Assembly: GCA_030247575.1 (NCBI GenBank)
Contig: JAOTRV010000005.1
Location: 1 to 64,000 of the forward strand
Source of the DNA: Sulfuritalea sp.
Lineage (GTDB): Bacteria > Pseudomonadota > Gammaproteobacteria > Burkholderiales > Rhodocyclaceae
Length of the DNA stretch: 64,000 nt
Direction: 5' to 3'
The notes beneath the pieces were generated by a model, which was not told the DNA's origin, did no database searches, and worked only from the letters and a program-made list of their open reading frames with translations. Of the stretch, positions 57,310-64,000 are shown piece by piece (the first letter of the stretch is position 1; each line of letters starts with the position of its first letter). A program made the position numbers and the translations under genes.

Positions 57310-59754
57310 ATGAATGCCCGGATCGATCATGAAAACACAGGCGAACCCGCGATGACTCGATCCACAAAGTTGCCGCCGCCGACTCGACACGATGTACCGA
57401 CTACGCCAGCGCTGGTTCAACAAGCCATCATTCTGCAGAGGCAAGGCAAGCTCGCCGAGGCTGAAGCCATCTACCACGTCATCCTGAGCGAACACCCGCG
57501 GCATTTCGATGCGCTCCATCTGCTGGGTGTGGCCGCCGCGCAAAGGAGCAATTTCGGGTCCGCAGTCGAACTCATCGGCCAAGCCATCGCCATCAAGCCA
57601 GACGACGCCTTCGCGCACGGCAATCTCGGCAATGCGCTAAGCAAGCTGAAGCGCCCCGAAGAAGCCCTCGTCGCCTACGACCGCGCCTTGGCCCTGAAGC
57701 CCGACTACCCCGAAGCACACAACAACCGGGGCAATGCCCTGCTGCAACTCAAGCGCCCCGAAGAAGCCTTCGTCGCCTACGACCGCGCCCTCGCCCTGAA
57801 GCCCGACTACCCCGAAGCACACAACAACCGAGGCAACGCCCTGCTTCAACTAGTGCACCCCGAAGAAGCGCTCGCCGCCTACGACCGCGCCCTAGCCTTG
57901 AAGCCCGATTATCCGGAAGCGCAGCTCAATCGCGGCAGCGCGCTCAAGAAACTCGGTCGGCCCGCAGAAGCCCTCGCCGCCTACAACCGCACTCTGGCCC
58001 TGAATCCAAATTCCCCCGAAGCACACAACAACCGGGGCAACGCCCTGCTTCAACTCAAGCGCCCCGAAGAAGCCCTCGCCGCCTACGATCGTACCCTGAC
58101 CCTGAAGCCCGATAACCCCGAGGCGCACCTCAACCGCGGCAACGCCTTGGGGCAACTCAAGCGCCCCGAAGAAGCCCTCGCCGCCTACGAACGCACCCTG
58201 GCCTTGAAGCCCGATTATGCGGAAGCGCACCTCAATCACGGCAACGCGCTCAAGGAACTCGGCCGGTCCGGGGATGCCCTCGCCGCCTACGACCGCGCCC
58301 TGGCCCTGAAGCCCGATTATCCGGAAGCACACAATAACCGAGGCAACGCCCTGCTCGAACTCGAGCGCCCTCAAGAAGCCCTCACCGCCTACGACCGCGC
58401 CCTGGCCTTGAAGCCCGATTATCCGGAAGCGCACCTCAATCGCGGCAGCGCGCTCAAGAAACTCGGTCGGCCTGAAGAAGCCCTCGCTGCCTGCGACCGC
58501 GCCCTGACGCTGACGCCCGACTATGCCGGAGCGCACCTCAATCGCGGCAACGCGCTCAAGAAACTCGGTCGGCCCGAGGAAGCCCTCGCCGCCTGCGAGC
58601 GCGCCCTGACCCTGAAGCCTGAGTATCCCGACGCGCACTTCAACCGCGGCAACGCTCTTCTTCAACTCAAGCGTCCCGAAGAAGCCATCACGGCCTATGG
58701 CCGCGCCTTGACCCTGAAGTCTGACTATCCTGAGGCGTACAGCAATTTCGGCAACGCGCTGCTCGAACTCAAACGCCCAGAGGAAGCTCTTGCCGCCTAC
58801 GGCCGCGCCCTGGCGCTGAAGCCCGACTATCCCGAGGCGCGAGGGAACGAAAGCCTTTGCCGCCTGCTGATGGGTGACTTTGCACGGGGCTGGCATGCAT
58901 ACGAATGGCGCTGGGAAAGCAGCGGGGAACTGTCTGGCGAAAAACGCAACTTCCCCCAGCCCCTTTGGCTGGGCAAGGAGTCGCTGGCCGGCACGACCAT
59001 CCTGCTTCATGCCGAGCAGGGCTTCGGCGACAGCTTGCAGTTCTGCCGCTATGCAGGCATGGTGGCCGCTCTCGGCGCGCGGGTTATCCTCGAAGTGCAA
59101 CCCGCCCTCAAGAACCTGCTCGCTAGGCTGGAAGGTCCGGCGCAGGTGCTCGCCAAGGGCGAGCAGTTGCCGGCCTTCGATTTCCAGACGCCGCTGCTCA
59201 GCCTGCCGCTTGCCTTTGGCACGCGGCTGGAGAGCATTCCGGCACGGACGCCTTATCTGCGCGCCGATCCCGCGCGCCTGGCTGTTTGGCGGGAGCGCCT
59301 GGGCGAGGATCGCCGCCCGCGCATCGGCATCGCCTGGAGCGGCCGACCGACGCACGGGAACGACCGTAACCGCTCGATTCCGCTGAGCCGCTTCTGCGCG
59401 CTGATCGATGACGATGCCCGCTTCGTCTGCCTGCAGAAGGAGATGAGCGAAGCGGATGCCGCGTTACTGGTACGACGCGGAGACATTCTCGACGCGCGAA
59501 GGCACTTGAAGGATTTTGCCGAGACCGCGGCCCTGGTCGAACTGATGGACCTCGTCGTCACCGTCGATACCAGCGTCGCGCATCTAGCCGGGGCACTGGG
59601 CAAGCCGACCTTCCTGCTGCTGCCCTTCGCTCCCGACTGGCGCTGGCTGCTCGGCCGCGACGACAGCCCCTGGTATCCTTCCCTGCGCCTGTTCCGCCAG
59701 ACTCGTTACAACGACTGGGACGATGTCTTCGAGCGGGTGCGCCGGGCGAGATAG
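57310..59754 (+). CDS. TPR-repeat protein with glycosyltransferase-like C-domain
   Basis: An 814-residue cytoplasmic protein. Two divergent TPRs (about 30-105) are followed by twelve nearly identical 34-residue TPRs (about 105-512), each with a GNAL-LKRPEEALAAYDRALALKP-type unit. The C-terminal 290 residues lack TPRs and resemble the GT-41/heptosyltransferase-like domain often found after such repeats (LLHAEQGFGDSLQFCRYA, IGIAWSGRPTHGNDRNR, VTVDTSVAHLAGALGKPTFL). It may modify or assemble surface glycans or pili. ATGs at 57310 and 57352 are both possible. Near-identical 102-base DNA repeats make copy-number change likely. Confidence 0.82.
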   Translation: MNARIDHENTGEPAMTRSTKLPPPTRHDVPTTPALVQQAIILQRQGKLAEAEAIYHVILSEHPRHFDALHLLGVAAAQRSNFGSAVELIGQAIAIKPDDAFAHGNLGNALSKLKRPEEALVAYDRALALKPDYPEAHNNRGNALLQLKRPEEAFVAYDRALALKPDYPEAHNNRGNALLQLVHPEEALAAYDRALALKPDYPEAQLNRGSALKKLGRPAEALAAYNRTLALNPNSPEAHNNRGNALLQLKRPEEALAAYDRTLTLKPDNPEAHLNRGNALGQLKRPEEALAAYERTLALKPDYAEAHLNHGNALKELGRSGDALAAYDRALALKPDYPEAHNNRGNALLELERPQEALTAYDRALALKPDYPEAHLNRGSALKKLGRPEEALAACDRALTLTPDYAGAHLNRGNALKKLGRPEEALAACERALTLKPEYPDAHFNRGNALLQLKRPEEAITAYGRALTLKSDYPEAYSNFGNALLELKRPEEALAAYGRALALKPDYPEARGNESLCRLLMGDFARGWHAYEWRWESSGELSGEKRNFPQPLWLGKESLAGTTILLHAEQGFGDSLQFCRYAGMVAALGARVILEVQPALKNLLARLEGPAQVLAKGEQLPAFDFQTPLLSLPLAFGTRLESIPARTPYLRADPARLAVWRERLGEDRRPRIGIAWSGRPTHGNDRNRSIPLSRFCALIDDDARFVCLQKEMSEADAALLVRRGDILDARRHLKDFAETAALVELMDLVVTVDTSVAHLAGALGKPTFLLLPFAPDWRWLLGRDDSPWYPSLRLFRQTRYNDWDDVFERVRRAR
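57622..58845 (+). repeat. Twelve 102-bp tandem repeats encoding TPRs
   Basis: Twelve consecutive 102-base units, aligned in frame, with strong nucleotide identity (for example the stretch encoding DRALALKPDYPEAH recurs many times). They are coding repeats, not CRISPR. Confidence 0.9.
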
Positions 59755-59776
59755 CCATCCGCCGACCGGCTGGGTT

Positions 59777-60253
59777 TCAAGCTTTCCAGCGCCCGGCGGA
59801 TTGGTCGTCGCTTTCGCGGGCGTCGACCCAGCGGCCGCCTTGCGGGGTTTCTTCCTTCTTCCAGAACGGCGCCCGGGTCTTCAGGTAATCCATGATGAAC
59901 TCGCAGGCGGCGAAGGCTTCGCCGCGATGCGCCGAGGCGACCGCGACGAAGACGATGCGATCGCCCGGCAGCAATTTGCCGACGCGATGGATCACCCGCA
60001 CGCCGTAGATATCCCAACGTTCGCGCGCCTCCGTGACGATGGCTTCGAGCGCCTTCTCCGTCATGCCGGGGTAGTGTTCGAGGGTCATCGCCCGCACCGC
60101 CGCCGTGGCGCCGGCGTCTACTCCCGCAGCGGCCTTGTCGGCCCGCACCAGGCCGACGAAACTGGCTACGGCGCCGACGTCGTCGCGCCCGGCCGACAGC
60201 GCGGCGATCTCGGCGCCCGCATCGAAGTCCGCTTCCTGCACGCTGATGCTCAT
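59777..60253 (-). CDS. moaE: Molybdopterin synthase catalytic subunit
   Basis: A 158-residue enzyme that, with MoaD, inserts dithiolene sulfur into precursor Z to make molybdopterin. It has TLEHYPGMTEKALE, RVIHRVGKLLPGDRIV, SAHRGEAF and FIMDYLKTRAPFWKKEE with the catalytic Lys residues. Family proteins have a short acidic loop between VGLVR and TLEHYPGM; here residues 38-54 are longer and contain GVDAGATA, encoded by a 23-bp dispersed repeat. The start at 60253 was set by the family N-terminus. It ends the moaD-moeA-mobB series. Confidence 0.93.
   Translation of the reverse strand: MSISVQEADFDAGAEIAALSAGRDDVGAVASFVGLVRADKAAAGVDAGATAAVRAMTLEHYPGMTEKALEAIVTEARERWDIYGVRVIHRVGKLLPGDRIVFVAVASAHRGEAFAACEFIMDYLKTRAPFWKKEETPQGGRWVDARESDDQSAGRWKA
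60101..60123 (-). repeat. 23-bp dispersed repeat, copy 8 (inside moaE)
   Basis: The minus strand reads GAGTAGACGC, C, GGCG, CC, ACGGCG and encodes VDAGATA as residues 45-51 of MoaE. Confidence 0.8.
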
Positions 60254-60259
60254 TGAACC

Positions 60260-60365
60260 ACCCTCCCCCCGGCCCCCTGCCCGAGGCAGGGGGTGACGGG
60301 CGTTCGCCGCTGCGCGGCTCCGCATCGTGGCTTGCGCCCCTTCGGGCGGCCGTGCAGGGCGCTCA
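60260..60365. repeat. Intergenic-type repeat between moaD and moaE
   Basis: A C-run / G-run hairpin (CCCCCTGCCC with GGGCAGGGGG) followed by GACG-GTTCGCCGCTGCGCGGCT. The same order is found at the hpnE 5' end (31273-31375). Confidence 0.55.
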
Positions 60366-60367
60366 TC

Positions 60368-60622
60368 TCAGCCTCCGGTGACGGGCGGGAAAAACGCCAC
60401 TTCGTCACCCGCTTTGATGGGTGCGTCGGGCCCGACCATCTGCTGGTTCACCGCAGAGCGCAGATTCTTCGTCGTCGCCAGCGCCGACCAGGGCGCGCCG
60501 CGCGCGGCGAGATGATTTCGCAGCGCACCGACCGTACCGACGTCAGACGGCAAGGCAAGCGACTCCGACCCCGTACCCAAGGCCTCGCGCAAGCCGGCGA
60601 AGAAAAGCACTTTCACGTTCAT
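60368..60622 (-). CDS. moaD: Molybdopterin synthase sulfur carrier subunit
   Basis: An 84-residue ubiquitin-like protein that carries the sulfur used by MoaE. It ends in the required Gly-Gly (EVAFFPPVTGG), which is activated to a thiocarboxylate. The N-terminal VKVLFFAGLREALG and the loop ALRNHLAARG fit MoaD. The start was set at 60622; longer frames include a repeat element and are not conserved. Confidence 0.93.
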   Translation of the reverse strand: MNVKVLFFAGLREALGTGSESLALPSDVGTVGALRNHLAARGAPWSALATTKNLRSAVNQQMVGPDAPIKAGDEVAFFPPVTGG

Positions 60623-60653
60623 CGACGGAATGGAACTCAAGGATTTCAAACTC

Positions 60654-60721
60654 GTCATTCCCGCGAACGCGGGAACCCGGGATTTCTGCAATCGCCGGAT
60701 CCCGGTCTTCGCCGGGATGAC
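60654..60721. repeat. Inverted-repeat element between moeA and moaD
   Basis: GTCATTCCCGCGAACGCGGG at the left end and CGGGATGAC at the right end, with internal CCGGGAT / ATCCCGG. This is the common GTCATTCCCGC-type dispersed hairpin of proteobacteria, here 10 bases downstream of moeA. Confidence 0.75.
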
Positions 60722-60731
60722 CCCGCTGCGA

Positions 60732-61919
60732 CTATAGCAGTTCGGAAAACGGCAGGAAACGCACCGTGTCGCCGCGCCGGATGGCCTGCCCCGGCGGATT
60801 GTCGATCAGCCCGTCGGCCCAGGTGCAGGACGTCAGCACGCCCGAACTCTGGTTGGCGAACAGGTCCAGCCCGCCTTCTGGATTGATGCGGGCGCGCAGG
60901 AACTCGCGGCGCGGATCGCCCTTGAACTCGCCATCGGCGCGCAGCGCCTGCGCGCGCGGCGTCACGCTCGATGCGCCCTGCGCCTTGAGGATGAAGGGCC
61001 GCACCAGCATGATGAAGGTAACGAAGCTGGAAACGGGATTGCCGGGCAGGCCGATGAAGGCCGCCGCACCCACCCTGCCGAACGCCAGCGGCTTGCCCGG
61101 CTTGATGGCGATCTTCCACAAGTCGAGCGAACCCTCGGCCTCGACCGCGGGCTTGACGTGGTCTTCCTCGCCGACCGAGACGCCGCCGCTGGTGAGGATC
61201 AGGTCGTTGGCGGCCGCCGCCTCGCGCAGCGCGGTACGCGTCGCATCGCGCGAGTCGGGCACGATGCCGAGATCGGCCACCTCGCAGCCGAGCCCTTCGA
61301 GCAGGGCGCGCAGCGTGTAGCGGTTGGAGTTGTAGATGCCGCCGGGCTTGAGCGGCTCGCCCGGCATCGCCAGTTCGTCGCCGGTCGAAAACAGCGCGAC
61401 GCGCAGCCGGCGAAACACCGTGAGCTGCGCCGCGCCCACCGATGCGGCGACGCCGACATGCGCCGCCGACAAGCGCGTGCCCGCGGCCAGCACCTCGGCT
61501 CCGGCGGCGATGTCCTCGCCGCGGCGGCGGATCCACTCGCCGGGGCGCGGCAGATGATTCACCGTCACGCTGCCGCCCTCCAGCGCGCACAATTCCTGCA
61601 TCACCACGGCATCGGCGCCGGCCGGCAGCGGCGCGCCGGTGAAGATCCGTGCCGCCGTTCCGGGCGCCAGCACATGGCCGACGCTGCCGGCGGGAATGCG
61701 CTGGGCCACGACGAGCCGCGTGCCGGCGGCGGGAACGTCGGCGCAGCGGACCGCGTAACCGTCCATCGAGGTGTTGTCCAGCGGCGGCACGTCGATGGTC
61801 GAGCGCAGGCCCTGCGCGAGGATGCGCCCCGCCGCGGCCTGCGTCGGCACGATCTCGGTCTCGGGCACGGCATTCGCGCCGGCCAGCAGGCGCGCCAGGG
61901 CTTCCTCGAAATCAATCAT
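60732..61919 (-). CDS. moeA: Molybdopterin molybdenumtransferase
   Basis: A 395-residue cytoplasmic enzyme that inserts molybdate into adenylylated molybdopterin. It has PPLDNTSMDGYAVRCAD, RIFTGAPLPAGADAVVMQE, ALFSTGDEL, ILTSGGVSVGEEDHVKPAVE and FGLPGNPVSSFVTF (read here FIGLPGNPVSSFVTF). The start MIDFEEALARLL overlaps the end of mobB by 8 bases, so the two are coupled. Confidence 0.95.
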   Translation of the reverse strand: MIDFEEALARLLAGANAVPETEIVPTQAAAGRILAQGLRSTIDVPPLDNTSMDGYAVRCADVPAAGTRLVVAQRIPAGSVGHVLAPGTAARIFTGAPLPAGADAVVMQELCALEGGSVTVNHLPRPGEWIRRRGEDIAAGAEVLAAGTRLSAAHVGVAASVGAAQLTVFRRLRVALFSTGDELAMPGEPLKPGGIYNSNRYTLRALLEGLGCEVADLGIVPDSRDATRTALREAAAANDLILTSGGVSVGEEDHVKPAVEAEGSLDLWKIAIKPGKPLAFGRVGAAAFIGLPGNPVSSFVTFIMLVRPFILKAQGASSVTPRAQALRADGEFKGDPRREFLRARINPEGGLDLFANQSSGVLTSCTWADGLIDNPPGQAIRRGDTVRFLPFSELL

Positions 61920-62439
61920 GTCTGAACCCCATGTGGCGAAGAATGAAATCGGCGATCGCATCGCGATCGTTGAGGTCGAGTATCGGCAACCCGGCCGGCA
62001 GCCCGGCCTGCGAAGCCACCGCGGCCGGCTCGTCGGTGGCCACGGCGACGATGGTTTCGACGCCGCTGCCGGCGATCAGCGGCTTGCCGAGCGACGGGCG
62101 ATGCACTTCCAGTTTGGGTATCGGCGTGTGCTTGAAGCCCTCGACCAGCACCAGGTCGCAATCGGAAAAGCGCGCGATCTGCTCGTCCAGCGAAGGCTCC
62201 GGCGCGCCGCGCAGTTCATGCATCAGCACCCAGCGCTGCTCGGAAATCAGCAGCACCTCGGCGCAGCCTGCCTCGCGCAGGCGGTAGGAATCCTTGCCCG
62301 GATGGTCGATGTCGAAACGATGGTGCGCGTGCTTGATCAGCGAAACGCGCAAGCCCGTCGCCGTCAGGCGCGGAATCAGCGCCTCCAGCAGCGTGGTTTT
62401 CCCCGAGCCGGAATAGCCGGCAAGGCCGAAGATTTTCAT
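61912..62439 (-). CDS. mobB: Molybdopterin-guanine dinucleotide biosynthesis protein MobB
   Basis: A 175-residue GTPase-like P-loop protein that helps MobA convert Moco to its guanine dinucleotide form. It has FGLAGYSGSGKTTLLEALIP (Walker A), VSLIKHAHHRFDID and DLVLVEGFKHTPIPKLEV. No mobA is visible in the window. It overlaps the ATP-grasp gene upstream by 4 bases and moeA downstream by 8. Confidence 0.93.
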   Translation of the reverse strand: MKIFGLAGYSGSGKTTLLEALIPRLTATGLRVSLIKHAHHRFDIDHPGKDSYRLREAGCAEVLLISEQRWVLMHELRGAPEPSLDEQIARFSDCDLVLVEGFKHTPIPKLEVHRPSLGKPLIAGSGVETIVAVATDEPAAVASQAGLPAGLPILDLNDRDAIADFILRHMGFRHD

Positions 62440-63764
62440 GTCGAAGGTACGGTAAGCACCGGCGCGAAGCCGCCGCCGGGTGTGCGGAAATTGGTGGTCT
62501 GCCCCTGCCACAAGCGCGCGGCAATCAATTGGACATGCCCTGCATAGACATAGTTGCGCAGATCGAGCTTGAGCTCGACCGGCGTCTCGCCCACCCGCAG
62601 CGTGCGCGAAGAGGGCGGCACCAGCGCCTGCGCGATGTAGCTGCCGGCCAGCACTTCGTCGAATACCCGCTTGGTGATCTTGTCGCCGCGATAGGCGGCC
62701 TTGGAGCCGTAGCCGGCAGCGGGTTTGAAGAAGAGTTGCTTGCGCCGCGCCCACAAGTCGTCGGCATGCTCCGGCACCACCAGTTCGGTGCGCGGAATCT
62801 TGTTCGCCAGCGTGGCGCGGGTTTCGGCGTCGACGCCCCACCCGGCCAGCAGCGCGTCGTCGCACAAGGCCACCAGGTTGCGCTTGTCGGCGTACAGGGC
62901 ATGCGCCTGTGGATGCGGCGTGATCAGCGCCGCATCGGTGAGCCACGCCTCGCGCAGGACCGCATTGGCCGGCGCGTCCAGCGCGAAGTCGGTGAGCCGG
63001 TTGTAGACCAGGTCGATGCGTGAATCGCCATGCCACAGTGCACCGTCGCGCAGGGCCAACTCCTGCGGATCGCAGATCACCGCGTCGATGCCGGCGTGCT
63101 CGAACAGGCGCTGAAACAGGACGAACTCGGGATAGAGGTATTGCGTCAGCGGCGCTTCGTCGACGATCGCGATGCGGGCGAGCGTGTCACCCCGTAGGAG
63201 CGAGCTTGCTCGCGATCCCGGCTCATCGCGAGCAAGCTCGCTCCTACGGAAGGCACGCCACTCGGCACGGAACATGTCGAGGAACAGCTGCTCGGGCGTT
63301 TCGGAGCCGAGGTCGCCCGGCAGCAGCGCTTCGACGTCGTCGCAGCAGGCCTTCTGCGCGCGCGCCAGCAGGGCGTTGAGCAGGCCGCCGCCGGCATTGG
63401 TGTTGATCTCGATGAGCTGCGGTCCGGTATTGCCCAGATGAAAGTCGTAACCGAGGAAGACCCCGGGCGCCGCCGACCGGTGCCGCGCGCTCTCTGGCGC
63501 CCAGGCCAGCACATGCGCAGCGTAGGCGGGCAGTGCGACGACGCGCTCGACGGCGGCGACCAGGCGCGCCATGCGCTGCACGTGCTCGGCGCTGACGAAG
63601 GCCACCGAATCCGAAAACAGGTGCGGCCGTCCCGCCATCACCTCGGCGTGAAAACCGGGGCTGACGCGCTCCAGCTCGGCCTCCAGCCCGGCGTGATCGA
63701 GCGAAACGCACTGGCAGCCGGCATTCAGCCGGTCGGCGAGCTCGATGCTGTGTTGGTTACTCAT
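62436..63764 (-). CDS. ATP-grasp-like protein carrying an in-frame REPIN-like insertion
   Basis: A 442-residue cytoplasmic protein. It has LIEINTNAGGGLLNALL and, later, LFFKPAAGYGSKAAYRGDKI and ELKLDLRNYVYAGHVQLIAA followed by TTNFRTPGGGFAPV, which fit a circularly permuted ATP-grasp of the glutathionylspermidine-synthase type. The substrate is unknown. Residues about 173-191 (RRSELARDEPGSRASSLLRG) are encoded by a 54-bp palindrome that has the form of an inverted REP pair, exactly 18 codons, so the frame is kept. It overlaps mobB and the helicase gene by 4 and 8 bases. Confidence 0.78.
   Translation of the reverse strand: MSNQHSIELADRLNAGCQCVSLDHAGLEAELERVSPGFHAEVMAGRPHLFSDSVAFVSAEHVQRMARLVAAVERVVALPAYAAHVLAWAPESARHRSAAPGVFLGYDFHLGNTGPQLIEINTNAGGGLLNALLARAQKACCDDVEALLPGDLGSETPEQLFLDMFRAEWRAFRRSELARDEPGSRASSLLRGDTLARIAIVDEAPLTQYLYPEFVLFQRLFEHAGIDAVICDPQELALRDGALWHGDSRIDLVYNRLTDFALDAPANAVLREAWLTDAALITPHPQAHALYADKRNLVALCDDALLAGWGVDAETRATLANKIPRTELVVPEHADDLWARRKQLFFKPAAGYGSKAAYRGDKITKRVFDEVLAGSYIAQALVPPSSRTLRVGETPVELKLDLRNYVYAGHVQLIAARLWQGQTTNFRTPGGGFAPVLTVPST
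63194..63247. repeat. REPIN-like inverted REP pair inside a gene
   Basis: Two perfect 23-base inverted arms (63194-63216 and 63225-63247) enclose an 8-base loop. Each arm begins with GTAG at its foot and contains the inner hairpin GCGAGC-TT-GCTCGC, the form of REP sequences moved by RAYT transposases. Confidence 0.85.
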
Positions 63765-64000
63765 GGCTTGATTCTACCGGCAGCGCGCGCAGGAAGAAGT
63801 CTTCGACCTCGGCCGCGTCGCGCGTGCGCCGCATCGGCGGCAGCGAACGCCAGATGGCCTTGCCGTAGGGCTTGCCGGTCAGGCGCGGGTCGCAGATCAT
63901 CAGCACGCCGCGGTCACTCTCGTCGCGGATCAGCCGCCCCGCGCCCTGCTTCATGTTGATCACCGCGCGCGGCAGCTGGTATTCCATGAAGGGGTTGCGC
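63757..64000 (-). CDS. DinG/YoaA-type ATP-dependent helicase, C-terminal end
   Basis: The last 80 codons of a superfamily 2 helicase. RNPFMEYQLPRA and KQGAGRLIRDESDRGV with motif VI, then ICDPRLTGKPYGKAIWRSLPP, fit the DinG/YoaA family of DNA helicases involved in repair. The rest is beyond the window. It overlaps the ATP-grasp gene by 8 bases and so heads the mobB-moaE operon. Confidence 0.88.
   Translation of the reverse strand, partial: RNPFMEYQLPRAVINMKQGAGRLIRDESDRGVLMICDPRLTGKPYGKAIWRSLPPMRRTRDAAEVEDFFLRALPVESSHE

Noticed and set aside
57622-58845. CRISPR-like repeat array
   Set aside because: The repeat unit is 102 bases, contiguous, and codes for TPRs in frame; there are no spacers or cas genes.
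60601-60731. Longer moaD starting in the inverted-repeat element
   Set aside because: The extra residues derive from the repeat; the MoaD family begins at the ATG at 60622.

Overview
The window is GC-rich chromosomal DNA of a betaproteobacterium. The evidence is the tig-clpP-clpX-lon-ppiD neighbourhood, the aat-bpt N-degron pair, hpnCDE squalene genes, a FabI-type enoyl reductase, a PHB phasin and a propionyl-CoA ligase. A Rhodocyclales-like lineage is my best guess, but no rRNA or other definitive marker is present. Genes are tightly packed, with many 4-14 bp overlaps. I see no transposase, integrase or CRISPR array.

Layout: (1) 1-5642, minus: a type I secretion operon (LapB-like ABC exporter, LapC-like adaptor, degenerate LuxR regulator) reading into the N-terminus of a giant LapA-type adhesin with a retention module. 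(2) 5937-8891: prpE and acuI for propionyl-CoA supply. (3) 9049-15329: an NlpC/P60 hydrolase, then a ferric-iron importer (fbpA, fbpB, fbpC) with two Fur-box-like sites and a CDGSH protein; fbpC leads into aat and bpt. (4) 15382-20369: orphan peptide-type binding lipoprotein, fabI, ppiD. (5) 20506-23009: two overlapping c-di-GMP-type genes, both with degraded catalytic motifs. (6) 23307-29406: tRNA-Val, lon, clpX, clpP, tig, tRNA-Leu. (7) 29594-32632: hpnC, hpnD, hpnE. (8) 32643-37400: YbbA-like ATPase divergent from tesA, selU, a LytTR two-component pair, a methyltransferase. (9) 37449-46242, plus: a signalling and acyl-CoA block of cyclase-hemerythrin fusion, Pat-type lysine acetyltransferase, tag, tandem-GAF-PAS adenylate cyclase and acyl-CoA synthetase. 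(10) 46229-49281: MFS transporter and three small envelope proteins. (11) 49396-52428: a small accessory island with an AbrB/Doc toxin-antitoxin pair, a decayed second copy of the clpB 3' end and a FAD protein. (12) 52429-57161: clpB with a sigma32-type promoter, catalase-like protein, DUF1304 protein, phasin. (13) 57310-59754: a TPR protein. (14) 59777-64000, minus: helicase, ATP-grasp-like protein, mobB, moeA, moaD, moaE.

Three things stand out. First, a 23-bp dispersed repeat occurs at least eight times, six inside genes, and in four proteins it adds the peptide VDAG-x-TA; I know of no description of it. Second, other intergenic-type repeats have also entered coding sequence in frame: a REPIN-like 54-bp palindrome in the ATP-grasp-like gene and a second repeat at the start of hpnE. 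Third, two class III cyclases flank a lysine acetyltransferase and a CoA ligase carrying the usual Pat target motif, which suggests a cAMP-acetylation circuit on acyl-CoA synthetases.
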